Shown here: piece by piece, positions 1 to 6,254 of the stretch
Numbering within the stretch: position 1 is the first letter of the stretch
How the letters are laid out: every line of letters begins with the position of its first letter
Origin: an uncultured Candidatus Saccharibacteria bacterium
GTDB lineage: Bacteria; Patescibacteriota; Saccharimonadia; Saccharimonadales; Saccharimonadaceae
DNA length: 23,970 bases
Direction: 5' to 3'
NCBI GenBank assembly: GCA_947095985.1
Contig: CAMUPZ010000010.1
Location: 1 to 23,970, forward strand
Position numbers and translations under genes: made by a program
The notes under the pieces: model-generated
Told to the model about the DNA's origin: nothing
What the model saw: the letters and a program-made list of their open reading frames with translations, nothing else
Databases searched by the model: none

Positions 1-984
1 TCCAGCTCGACCGATTGCGATTGATTGCTGATCTTCGCTAACGTAAACTGTTGCCCGCTTTTCTTCTTCATTTACAGTGACACTGATTACCTCTGCCGGA
101 CTCATGGCGTTAGCAATAAAGCCAGCCGTATCTTCCTCAAATGGAATAATGTCAATCTTTTCTTGCTCGCCAATTTCATTCATTACAGCCTGAACACGAG
201 CACCATGACCACCAACAAACGTACCAACTGGGTCAACACCCGGCAGCGCAGAAGCTACTGCCAACTTAGTGCGGCGACCAGCTTCGCGGGCAATTGCTTT
301 AATCTCAACTGCACCAGTTTCCATCTCTGGCACTTCTTGATTGAACAAGAAGCGTACAAACTCTTCATTGCCACGGCTAAGAATTAACTGTGGACCACGA
401 CCTTCACGCTCAATGTCCTTAATATAAACCTTAATGCGACGACCAACGCCATAATATTCTCCAGGAATTTGCTCTGATTGCGGCATAATACCGACGGCTT
501 TACCCAACTCAATTCGTACCACACGTGGCTCGACTCGCTGAACCGTACCGATAACGACCGTACCAATTTTATCTTCAAACTCAGCCAGTACTACCTCACG
601 CTCAGCTTCACGCAAACGCTGCACAATAACCTGCTTAGCGGTCTGAGCTGCCACACGGCCAAATGTCGTCACATTGTGAGTCTCTACCGTTACTTCGCCG
701 CCAATCTCAGCAGTAGCATCCAGTTTCTTAGCATCTTCCAAGCTAATTTGGTTGATATCATTCTCAACCTCTTCAACCACAGTTTTAACCACGGAAACCA
801 CAGCCGTACCACTATTGATATTCAAGTTAGCCCGCACCAACTGCTCACGAGTACCGTTATCACGACGCCAAGCTGCCGCAATCGCCTGCTCAATCACACT
901 TAAAACTGTTTCTTCTGGTAGGTTTTTTTCATCAGCAATCGTCCGCACTGCTAGTGTCAGTTGCTTGATATTCAAATCTTCCAT
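1..984 (-). CDS. nusA: Transcription termination/antitermination factor NusA (3' end outside window)
   Basis: NusA binds RNA polymerase and nascent RNA and governs pausing, termination and antitermination. The frame is open from the ATG at 984 down to base 1, giving 328 residues; the C-terminus lies outside the window. Seen in order: an N-terminal RNAP-binding domain (MEDLNIKQLTLAVRTIADE, then the EQAIAAAWRRD segment), an S1 domain around residues 135-205 (IGTVVIGTVQRVEPR, then LILSRG), and the first KH domain with GVDPVGTFVGGHGARVQAV and EKIDIIPFEED, the NusA KH signature. The usual 'VGMRGSR' appears as VGGHGAR. The start is fixed by a strong AAGGAGAG Shine-Dalgarno site just upstream. It has its own promoter, whose -35 overlaps the stop codon of the upstream nuclease gene. 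Identification is secure. Confidence 0.95.
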   Translation of the reverse strand, partial: MEDLNIKQLTLAVRTIADEKNLPEETVLSVIEQAIAAAWRRDNGTREQLVRANLNINSGTAVVSVVKTVVEEVENDINQISLEDAKKLDATAEIGGEVTVETHNVTTFGRVAAQTAKQVIVQRLREAEREVVLAEFEDKIGTVVIGTVQRVEPRVVRIELGKAVGIMPQSEQIPGEYYGVGRRIKVYIKDIEREGRGPQLILSRGNEEFVRFLFNQEVPEMETGAVEIKAIAREAGRRTKLAVASALPGVDPVGTFVGGHGARVQAVMNEIGEQEKIDIIPFEEDTAGFIANAMSPAEVISVTVNEEEKRATVYVSEDQQSIAIGRAG

Positions 985-1045
985 TTTTACTCTCCTTCTT
1001 TTATATAATTATATCCTTTTCCGCTTCAAACTTCCATAAACGAAA

Positions 1046-1073
1046 AACTCCGACCTGCCGGCCGGATGAGTAC
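1046..1073 (-). promoter_or_regulatory. Possible attenuator hairpin in nusA leader
   Basis: The nusA leader contains ACT-CAT-CCG, a GC-rich loop, then CGG-AGT followed by five T. This is a short bulged stem with a U-run, as expected of a weak intrinsic terminator. The segment also holds the palindrome CCGGCCGG. NusA autoregulates by attenuation in some bacteria, so such an element is plausible here, but the stem is weak and the call is tentative. Confidence 0.35.
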
Positions 1074-1079
1074 TTTCTC

Positions 1080-1108
1080 ATTGTATTAAAAATTTTTCAT
1101 TTTGTCAA
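1080..1108 (-). promoter_or_regulatory. Sigma70-type promoter of nusA
   Basis: On the minus strand, TTGACA (1108-1103), a 17-nt spacer and TACAAT (1085-1080) form a near-consensus promoter. The start would be near 1073, giving a leader of about 90 nt. The -35 overlaps the TGA stop of the nuclease gene. This contrasts with the leaderless promoters elsewhere in the window. Confidence 0.8.
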
Positions 1109-1797
1109 TTTACTTCCACGCACTTTTCCAAAATACTCGACATTGCGCTTTTTTCTGCTTCTGTCACCCATAATCGATACCGTCGCTTTACTGCTATCTG
1201 TCGCGCTACATACTGACAGCGAAACGGCTTATTGCTCGGCAACCAAGTTGCTGTATCACCATCACCCTTGGCTTGGTTGGCTGGGCCGTCGACAGCCAAC
1301 AGATTTAACGGATCGTTCGCCAACTTTTCCCGCTCCTCGGCTGATAATTGTTGTGCGCCCTTTTGCCAAGCATCGCTCAATGCTACCACATGATCAATCT
1401 GCACTTTAGAACTCGATTTCTCACCACGCTGAAAATGAATAATTTGCCCCGTATAAGGGTCATTAAGCACGCCTGACAAAACTCGACATTTTTCATCAAT
1501 ATTCTCATCTGTTAAATCCCGCGCTAAAATCACCTCGCGGACCGAACAGTTATTAATTTTACCCCAGCCATTACCAAACTGCTTACGCGCATAGCCAGTT
1601 TTTGGCGCACGTCCCTTGACTTCCAATTTTTCGAACTCCGCCTTCGCGTTTGAATCGCCAAATAATTCTCGTTGCGTTGATGTTTTGATTGTCTGAGTTT
1701 CTGGTTGAGCAATTTGTGAAGCCCAAACTCCCGCACCAGCCACCACCACTATTAATATGACTATCACTTGTCGACGCCATATTTTATTCACCCTCAT
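1105..1797 (-). CDS. Secreted or membrane-anchored HNH endonuclease family protein (DUF1524/GmrSD C-terminal type)
   Basis: A 230-aa protein with a basic N-terminus and a hydrophobic stretch at residues 10-28 (VIVILIVVVAGAGVWA), so it is probably exported or anchored outside. The catalytic region holds QIDHVVALSDAWQKGA (D135-H136), NDPLNLL (N165) and GPANQAKGDGDTATWLP, the His-Asn-His-like arrangement of the DUF1524/HNH family common in actinobacterial secreted nucleases. Cysteines at about 83 and 104 could form a disulfide, consistent with export. The likely role is cleavage of extracellular DNA; the substrate is not shown by sequence. The ATG lies exactly 6 nt after TATAAT and has no Shine-Dalgarno site, so the mRNA is predicted to be leaderless. 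Confidence 0.85.
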   Translation of the reverse strand: MRVNKIWRRQVIVILIVVVAGAGVWASQIAQPETQTIKTSTQRELFGDSNAKAEFEKLEVKGRAPKTGYARKQFGNGWGKINNCSVREVILARDLTDENIDEKCRVLSGVLNDPYTGQIIHFQRGEKSSSKVQIDHVVALSDAWQKGAQQLSAEEREKLANDPLNLLAVDGPANQAKGDGDTATWLPSNKPFRCQYVARQIAVKRRYRLWVTEAEKSAMSSILEKCVEVN

Positions 1798-1817
1798 GGC
1801 TGTATTATAATAAAACC
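1798..1817. promoter_or_regulatory. Shared palindromic -10 box of two divergent leaderless genes
   Basis: The 20-bp gap between the nuclease ATG (1797, -) and the pepN ATG (1818, +) contains the perfect palindrome ATTATAAT (1804-1811). Read rightward it gives TATAAT at 1806-1811, then AAAACC, then ATG. Read leftward it gives TATAAT at 1809-1804, then ACAGCC, then ATG. Both spacers are exactly 6 nt, so transcription from either would begin at or next to the start codon. No good -35 is seen on either side. Two polymerases could not occupy the site at once. Confidence 0.7.
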
Positions 1818-4343
1818 ATGACTAAAGTTCCACGCCTACTCGACACATTTATACCAAACCACTACACATTAACCATCGATTTGACTCGCGCCGAAGAGAA
1901 AGCCTTTTCTGGCACAGTTGTCATTTCTGGCGAATCAACTGGCGAATCAATCTTGCTACATTCCAAAGATTTAACTATTCAATCAATCACAATTGACAAT
2001 CAGCCAGCTGAATTTTCTCATGGCAAATTTGATGAACTGCGCTTATCGCAATCAGATTTGGCCGCCGGTAAGCACACTGTTTCTATTGATTTTTCCGGAA
2101 CTATCACCGATTCCATGCACGGATTATACCCTTGCTATTTCACACACGACGGCGTCAAGAAACAACTGTTTGCCACCCAGTTTGAATCGCACCATGCCCG
2201 CGAAGTCTTTCCGTGCATTGATGAGCCGGCTGCCAAAGCAACCTACGACGTAACGCTCGTGACCGCTCCAGGGCTAACCGTCCTTGGTAATATGCCCGTA
2301 ACTGAATCATCTGAAAAGGGTGGTGCGCTGACTACTACCTTTGCAACCACGCCGCGAATGAGTAGTTATTTACTCGCTTTTGTCGTCGGTGAGCTACACA
2401 AAAAGACCGCTCGCACCACCTCTGGCGTCGAAGTCAATGTTTGGGCGACGCCAGTCCAGAGCGAAGAGACGCTGGATTTTGCGCTGGACATCGCCACCCG
2501 CTCCATTGATTTTTATGATGAATATTTTGGTGTGCCGTATCCGCTACCAAAATCTGACCACGTAGCACTGCCAGATTTCTCGTCGGGCGCCATGGAAAAC
2601 TGGGGGCTGATCACCTACCGTGAAAGTTGTCTGCTGGCTGACCCGAAATTAACGCCAGAATCATCCAAACGCTTCATCGCCACTGTCATCGCTCACGAGC
2701 TCAGCCATCAATGGTTTGGTAATCTGGTGACCATGCAGTGGTGGAATGACCTGTGGCTGAACGAAAGTTTCGCCAATATGATGGAATACGTGGCGGTCGA
2801 CGCGCTACACCCTGAGTGGCGAATGTGGGAGGATTTCGCCACTAGTGAAGTCACCGCGGCGCTCCGGCGCGACAGCCTGGACGGCGTACAGCCAGTGCAG
2901 GCCGATGTCAATCACCCGGACGAAATCAGTACTTTGTTTGACCCGGCGATTGTCTACGCCAAGGGAGGTCGACTGCTTGTCATGGTCAGGAAGCTGATTG
3001 GCGAAGAGGCGTTTCGCGCAGGGCTAAAGTCGTATTTTGAAAAGTTTGCTTACCAAAACACTGTTGGCGATGATTTGTGGCGGGAGCTAGAAACTGCCAG
3101 CGGCAAGCCAATTATTAACCTGATGAATGCCTGGATTTCCCAACCAGGACTACCGATTGTGCAGGTTGAGCAGGACAATTCTGCTGAGCAACCCGCCGCC
3201 ACCCTCCGCCAACAGCGCTTTTTCATCGGCGACCATCAGCCATCCGACACCTTGTGGCCGATTCCACTTTTCGCCAATCAGCCACTAGACGTAAAAATTC
3301 TGGATCAAAAAGAAATCACCGTTTCCACCAAAAAACCATTGCAATTAAACTGTGGCTTAAGTGCTCATTTTGTCACTAAATATGACGAATCAACTCGTAA
3401 TAATCTTCTGAAAAACATCCGTGCCTTACCGACTTTAGATAAGATTTGTATTCTACAAGACGCCACCATACTAGCCCAGGCTGGATTTGAAAGTTCAGCC
3501 TGGCTTCTTCCGTTAGCGCTATCCCTAAAAACCGAAACTAATGAAAAAGTTTTCAATATGGCAGCTCGAGCCCTGGCGGAATTACGAAAATTTGTTGACG
3601 ATGACGATATCGCCCGCAATCGTCTAAAACAAATATCTGGTGATTTTGGGTGCGCCACATTCGAGGAATTAGGCTGGGATGAAAAAGCTGGCGAATCCGA
3701 CGACGACCGCGAACGGCGCGTCACGGCCTTAGGCTTAATGATTTATAGTGAAAATCAAGAAATTTTGGATGAGGCTAAAAAACGGTTTGATAATCATGAA
3801 TCAGAAAAATTACCAACAGAAATTCGCTCTCTGATTATTAGTGTCAATGTTCGACATTTTGAGACTCCAGAAATGATAGACAATCTCTTTACGATATATA
3901 AAGATACTCCATCAAATGACCTGCAGGACGACATTGCCGTAGGTCTTACCTCCACACAAAACACAGAAACCGCCAAAAAGATTCTTGAGAATCTTAAAGA
4001 TGCCAACATTATTCGTCCACAAGATGCCAGTCGTTGGTTTGTCTATTTAATTCGCACTCGAGAGAATCGCCAAATTGCCTGGAATTGGTTGAAGGAAAAT
4101 TGGGCATGGGTCGAGGATAAGTTTGGTGATGATAAAAGCTATGACGATTTTATTCGCTATGCAGCCACGGCTCTAATTACCAACGACGAGCTTAACGATT
4201 TCCGACAGTTCTTCGAACCGATGGAAAATATTCCAGCCCTAGCCAGAACGATTAAGCTGGGAATTACCGAAATATCAGCACGCGCTGAGTTGATTGAACG
4301 AGACAAGGCGGACGTGCTTTCTGCTTTGCAAATAACACTGTGA
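1818..4343 (+). CDS. pepN: M1 family zinc metallo-aminopeptidase (aminopeptidase N type)
   Basis: An 841-residue cytosolic-type aminopeptidase that removes N-terminal residues from peptides. Visible motifs are the exopeptidase signature GAMEN at 257-261, the zinc site HELSHQW at 293-299, and the third zinc ligand E316 in NESFANMM. The N-terminal beta-domain (about 1-200) contains the expected FPCIDEPAAKATYDVTL. The C-terminal half (about 480-841) is a helical ERAP1-C-like domain. No signal peptide is seen. The length matches the family. The start at 1818 is chosen because MTKVPRLLDTFIP begins the beta-domain and lies 6 nt after TATAAT. In a host-dependent bacterium it could process imported peptides, which is inference. 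Intact, with the active site complete. Confidence 0.95.
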   Translation: MTKVPRLLDTFIPNHYTLTIDLTRAEEKAFSGTVVISGESTGESILLHSKDLTIQSITIDNQPAEFSHGKFDELRLSQSDLAAGKHTVSIDFSGTITDSMHGLYPCYFTHDGVKKQLFATQFESHHAREVFPCIDEPAAKATYDVTLVTAPGLTVLGNMPVTESSEKGGALTTTFATTPRMSSYLLAFVVGELHKKTARTTSGVEVNVWATPVQSEETLDFALDIATRSIDFYDEYFGVPYPLPKSDHVALPDFSSGAMENWGLITYRESCLLADPKLTPESSKRFIATVIAHELSHQWFGNLVTMQWWNDLWLNESFANMMEYVAVDALHPEWRMWEDFATSEVTAALRRDSLDGVQPVQADVNHPDEISTLFDPAIVYAKGGRLLVMVRKLIGEEAFRAGLKSYFEKFAYQNTVGDDLWRELETASGKPIINLMNAWISQPGLPIVQVEQDNSAEQPAATLRQQRFFIGDHQPSDTLWPIPLFANQPLDVKILDQKEITVSTKKPLQLNCGLSAHFVTKYDESTRNNLLKNIRALPTLDKICILQDATILAQAGFESSAWLLPLALSLKTETNEKVFNMAARALAELRKFVDDDDIARNRLKQISGDFGCATFEELGWDEKAGESDDDRERRVTALGLMIYSENQEILDEAKKRFDNHESEKLPTEIRSLIISVNVRHFETPEMIDNLFTIYKDTPSNDLQDDIAVGLTSTQNTETAKKILENLKDANIIRPQDASRWFVYLIRTRENRQIAWNWLKENWAWVEDKFGDDKSYDDFIRYAATALITNDELNDFRQFFEPMENIPALARTIKLGITEISARAELIERDKADVLSALQITL

Positions 4344-4373
4344 TATATTATGCCACATTTTTGACAAAATCTA

Positions 4374-4402
4374 TTGACATTTTATCCTATTAGTGATATA
4401 AA
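4374..4402 (+). promoter_or_regulatory. Consensus sigma70 promoter of the ribozyme cassette
   Basis: TTGACA (4374-4379), a 17-nt spacer and TATAAA (4397-4402) form the best -35/-10 pair in the window. The predicted start near 4409 leaves a leader of about 197 nt before the ATG at 4606, quite unlike the leaderless genes around it. A second TTGACA at 4361-4366 has no matching -10. Confidence 0.8.
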
Positions 4403-4408
4403 TGAATA

Positions 4409-4605
4409 CAGCTTTTGTTGACAAGTTGAGATTTATTCCTTGTCCGAAAGCGTACTTTGACAAGTGAAGAGAATCTATAAGACGAAGGTGAGATTTTGCG
4501 ATATTTTAAGAAGTATCCCGAAACCTCATCTTCGATCTATGCCATCCGGGCGTTGATCAGTGCTTCCAGCACGGGCGTTCGCCCAGATGGGGAGAGAGTA
4601 CTGCA
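4409..4605 (+). ncRNA. Highly structured 5' leader of the 129-aa gene (candidate regulatory RNA)
   Basis: The leader folds into adjoining elements that can be read by eye. CTTGTC 4439-4444 pairs with GACAAG 4459-4464, with AAAG/CTTT inside. CGAAGGTGAG 4483-4492 pairs with CTCATCTTCG 4525-4534 (10 bp, one GU) around a 7-bp hairpin at 4500-4517. CCATC 4542-4546 and GGGCG 4548-4552 pair with CGCCC 4580-4584 and GATGG 4586-4590, enclosing GTGC/GCAC 4560-4572. A competing local hairpin GGGC-GTTC-GCCC lies at 4573-4584. The last stem abuts the GGGGAGAG Shine-Dalgarno site at 4589-4596. The stretch 4459-4476 can instead pair with the 3' UTR. I do not recognise a known riboswitch. Confidence 0.6.
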
Positions 4606-4995
4606 ATGCCTACATTCATTACCCCCGAGGTCCAGGCAAAGAGGGCTGCCAACCTCAAGGAAACAGAGAAGAGGATGGAGGAACTCAGAAAAAATGAGGT
4701 CTCCCGCTTCTTCGAGGAGGGGATCTCTGAGTTCTGCGAGGAAGTCAGGAAAGCCGCAATCAATGAATACCTTATGAAAGGTAAGCTTCCAGACGAGATC
4801 TGTATCTATGATCATGATCGTCGAATCACCTCAGCAGTCGCAAACAATTCTGAGTGCCGCAAGGAGCTCCTTAAAGAGCTCCAAAGCCTTGAGGAGAAGG
4901 TTTGTAGCGTTGAATTCAGCTACACAGAATCCAACCCGTGGGTAGCTACCACCGACCCTTGCATTGTCGTCTACTTCTCCAACAACCAGGAGTAG
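4606..4995 (+). CDS. Unknown 129-aa soluble protein encoded in a self-cleaving RNA cassette
   Basis: I do not recognise a family. The protein has no membrane segment and no signal peptide. Residues about 8-60 are highly charged and helical (VQAKRAANLKETEKRMEELRKNEV, split by short breaks) and could form a coiled coil. The C-terminal part alternates hydrophobic residues (VCSVEFSYTES, then CIVVYFSN) like a small beta-sheet. The start is supported by a purine-rich GGGGAGAG about 9-13 nt upstream. Codon choice (AGG arginine, many C/G-ending codons such as CTC, ATC, GTC) differs from pepN and rnhB, suggesting transfer or RNA-structure constraint. The coding region itself holds perfect inverted repeats (4681-4734, 4863-4882). 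It follows pepN on the same strand and converges with rnhB. Confidence 0.65.
   Translation: MPTFITPEVQAKRAANLKETEKRMEELRKNEVSRFFEEGISEFCEEVRKAAINEYLMKGKLPDEICIYDHDRRITSAVANNSECRKELLKELQSLEEKVCSVEFSYTESNPWVATTDPCIVVYFSNNQE
4681..4734 (+). repeat. Long hairpin inside the 129-aa coding region
   Basis: GAACTCAGA (4681-4689) pairs perfectly with TCTGAGTTC (4726-4734), GGTCTC (4698-4703) with GGGATC (4720-4725, two GU pairs), and CTTC (4707-4710) with GGAG (4716-4719). The result is a three-part arm of 19 bp with bulges only on the 5' side. Confidence 0.6.
4863..4882 (+). repeat. Perfect 7-bp hairpin inside the 129-aa coding region
   Basis: GGAGCTC (4863-4869) and GAGCTCC (4876-4882) form a perfect stem around CTTAAA. 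No U-run follows and it lies mid-gene, so it is not a terminator. A separate CCTCAAGG near 4652 is complementary to CCTTGAGG near 4887. Confidence 0.6.
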
Positions 4996-5058
4996 CAGGC
5001 AATAGCCTCGCAAACATGGCGAGTCTGTAGACTCTCCGCCAGATTCTCTCACTTGTCG
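4996..5058 (+). ncRNA. Structured 3' UTR with long-range pairing to the leader
   Basis: After the TAG stop come AGGC-AATA-GCCT (about 4997-5008) and a hairpin at 5018-5040 (GGC/GCC and GAGTC/GACTC around TGTA, bulge TCC). AGATTCTCTCACTTGTC at 5041-5057 is complementary to GACAAGTGAAGAGAATCT at 4459-4476, giving 17 bp with one bulged A. The hairpin, long-range helix and ribozyme lie end to end with 0-1 nt between them. GCAAACA at 5010-5016 can also pair with TGTTTGC at 5059-5065, which is the 5' strand of ribozyme stem III. Confidence 0.7.
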
Positions 5059-5115
5059 TGTTTGCTCCATAGATGCGTGTCTATGCTGATGAGTCGGAAA
5101 CGACGAAAGCGAACA
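5059..5115 (+). ncRNA. Type III hammerhead ribozyme
   Basis: All parts of a hammerhead are present. Stem III is open-ended: TGTTTGCT 5059-5066 with AGCGAACA 5108-5115 (8 bp, one GU). The cleavage triplet is CUC, ending at C5067. Stem I is CATAGA 5068-5073 with TCTATG 5080-5085, loop TGCGTG. The invariant CTGATGA is at 5086-5092. Stem II is GTCG 5093-5096 with CGAC 5101-5104, capped by a GAAA tetraloop. The invariant GAAA is at 5105-5108. Predicted self-cleavage falls between 5067 and 5068, leaving a 2',3'-cyclic phosphate on the upstream RNA. It sits in the 3' UTR of the 129-aa gene, 2 bases before the converging rnhB stop codon. No U-run terminator is seen, so cleavage may set the mRNA 3' end. 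Confidence 0.92.
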
Positions 5116-5117
5116 AT

Positions 5118-6254
5118 TTATTCTAACATCACACACTCCTCGACTACAGGCGGATTTCCATCAACAGAAATTGCCATCATTTGCATATCGCAGTCTTCAT
5201 ATTGCGCATTTTTGGCAATGAATATTTCAGCAGCAAAACACATTTGTTGCTGTTTTTTATTTGTAATTGCCGCCAAGCCATCGCCGAAATTGTCATTTTT
5301 ACGATATTTGACCTCTGTAAAATATAAAACATTATCTTTTTTACTAACAATATCAATCTCGCAGTACCGCGTCCGCCAGTTGCGGGCAATAATCTCATGG
5401 CCATCCGCCGTCAGCCAATCCGCCGCCGTCTGCTCACCCCTATCCCCAATCTGGCGGGTTGTCGCTAATTTTTCCGTTTCTGGAGCGGTATTCGGTAAGT
5501 CAATTTGCGCAGCATCTTCAGTACCTACAGAATCGACTGGAGTGATATCCTCGGAAAAAATGTGGGCAACTTTACGTGGGTCCCGAATTATTTTCTGAGG
5601 ATATCCGACAGGTGACTCATTCGGTAGAACACTTGACTTTTTCTGGTGCAGACTCCGTGGCTTCACGCTATCCGTATACTTCTGTAGCGGCGCAAAACTC
5701 AGCCGATGCAGCGGCGTCACGCCCAGCCGCTCAATTGCCGCACGGTGCTTTGCCACGCCATAGCCAACGTGCGAAGAAAAATCATATCCCGGATAAATAT
5801 CATCCTGCTCGGCCATAAATTTATCACGCGCAACCTTTGCGATAATCGACGCCGCCGAAACGCTCGGAATCAAACCATCAGCCTTTGCTATCATAGTCAC
5901 ATATTTCTCCAGCGGCGTACCTGCCAAAAAATTAACCGTCCCGTCAATGATAATTTCATCAAATGCCAAATTATTCTCTTTACACTGTGCCTGAATTTTC
6001 GTCACCGCTCGCCGCGTCGCTAATCGCAGAGCTTGACCCATACCAATATCGTCAAGCTCCCCGGCGCTCACCCAGCCCAGCGCCCACGCAGCCGCCTGCT
6101 CACGAATCGTCACATCCAATCCTTCACGGCGCTTTTTAGTCAATTTTTTACTATCATCAAGTCCTTCAATTTCGGCGCCACCCAAAACCACGGCACCAAT
6201 CACCAACGGCCCCGCCCATGCGCCACGACCAACTTCGTCAATCCCTAGAATCAC
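5118..6254 (-). CDS. rnhB: Ribonuclease HII fused to a YraN-type (UPF0102) nuclease-like domain
   Basis: A 378-aa two-domain protein. Residues 1-200 are RNase HII, which removes ribonucleotides and RNA primers from DNA. The motifs are GIDEVGRGAWAGP (D6, E7), DSKKLTKKRR, IIDGT (D104), KADG (D126) and SVSAASIIAKVARDKFM, so the DEDD active site is complete. A variable linker (about 200-265) leads to residues 268-378, a YraN/UPF0102 domain with IGDRGEQTAADWL, RYCEIDIV (E299, D301) and FTEVKYR (E314, K316), the PD-(D/E)XK-like arrangement of that family. The two genes are often neighbours in bacteria; here they are one continuous frame. The start overlaps the upstream gene by 17 nt, implying translational coupling. 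It converges on the ribozyme cassette. Confidence 0.92.
   Translation of the reverse strand: MILGIDEVGRGAWAGPLVIGAVVLGGAEIEGLDDSKKLTKKRREGLDVTIREQAAAWALGWVSAGELDDIGMGQALRLATRRAVTKIQAQCKENNLAFDEIIIDGTVNFLAGTPLEKYVTMIAKADGLIPSVSAASIIAKVARDKFMAEQDDIYPGYDFSSHVGYGVAKHRAAIERLGVTPLHRLSFAPLQKYTDSVKPRSLHQKKSSVLPNESPVGYPQKIIRDPRKVAHIFSEDITPVDSVGTEDAAQIDLPNTAPETEKLATTRQIGDRGEQTAADWLTADGHEIIARNWRTRYCEIDIVSKKDNVLYFTEVKYRKNDNFGDGLAAITNKKQQQMCFAAEIFIAKNAQYEDCDMQMMAISVDGNPPVVEECVMLE

Noticed and set aside
4361..4366. An upstream TTGACA as a second promoter for the cassette
   Set aside because: No -10-like hexamer lies 16-18 nt downstream of it; the copy at 4374-4379 is the one with a proper partner.
4537..4815. 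Coding on the minus strand across the ribozyme cassette
   Set aside because: An open minus-strand frame exists, but it has no promoter or ribosome-binding site, while the plus strand has a consensus promoter, a Shine-Dalgarno site and an oriented ribozyme.
4863..4882. An intrinsic terminator inside the 129-aa gene
   Set aside because: The perfect 7-bp hairpin has no U-run after it and lies mid-frame.
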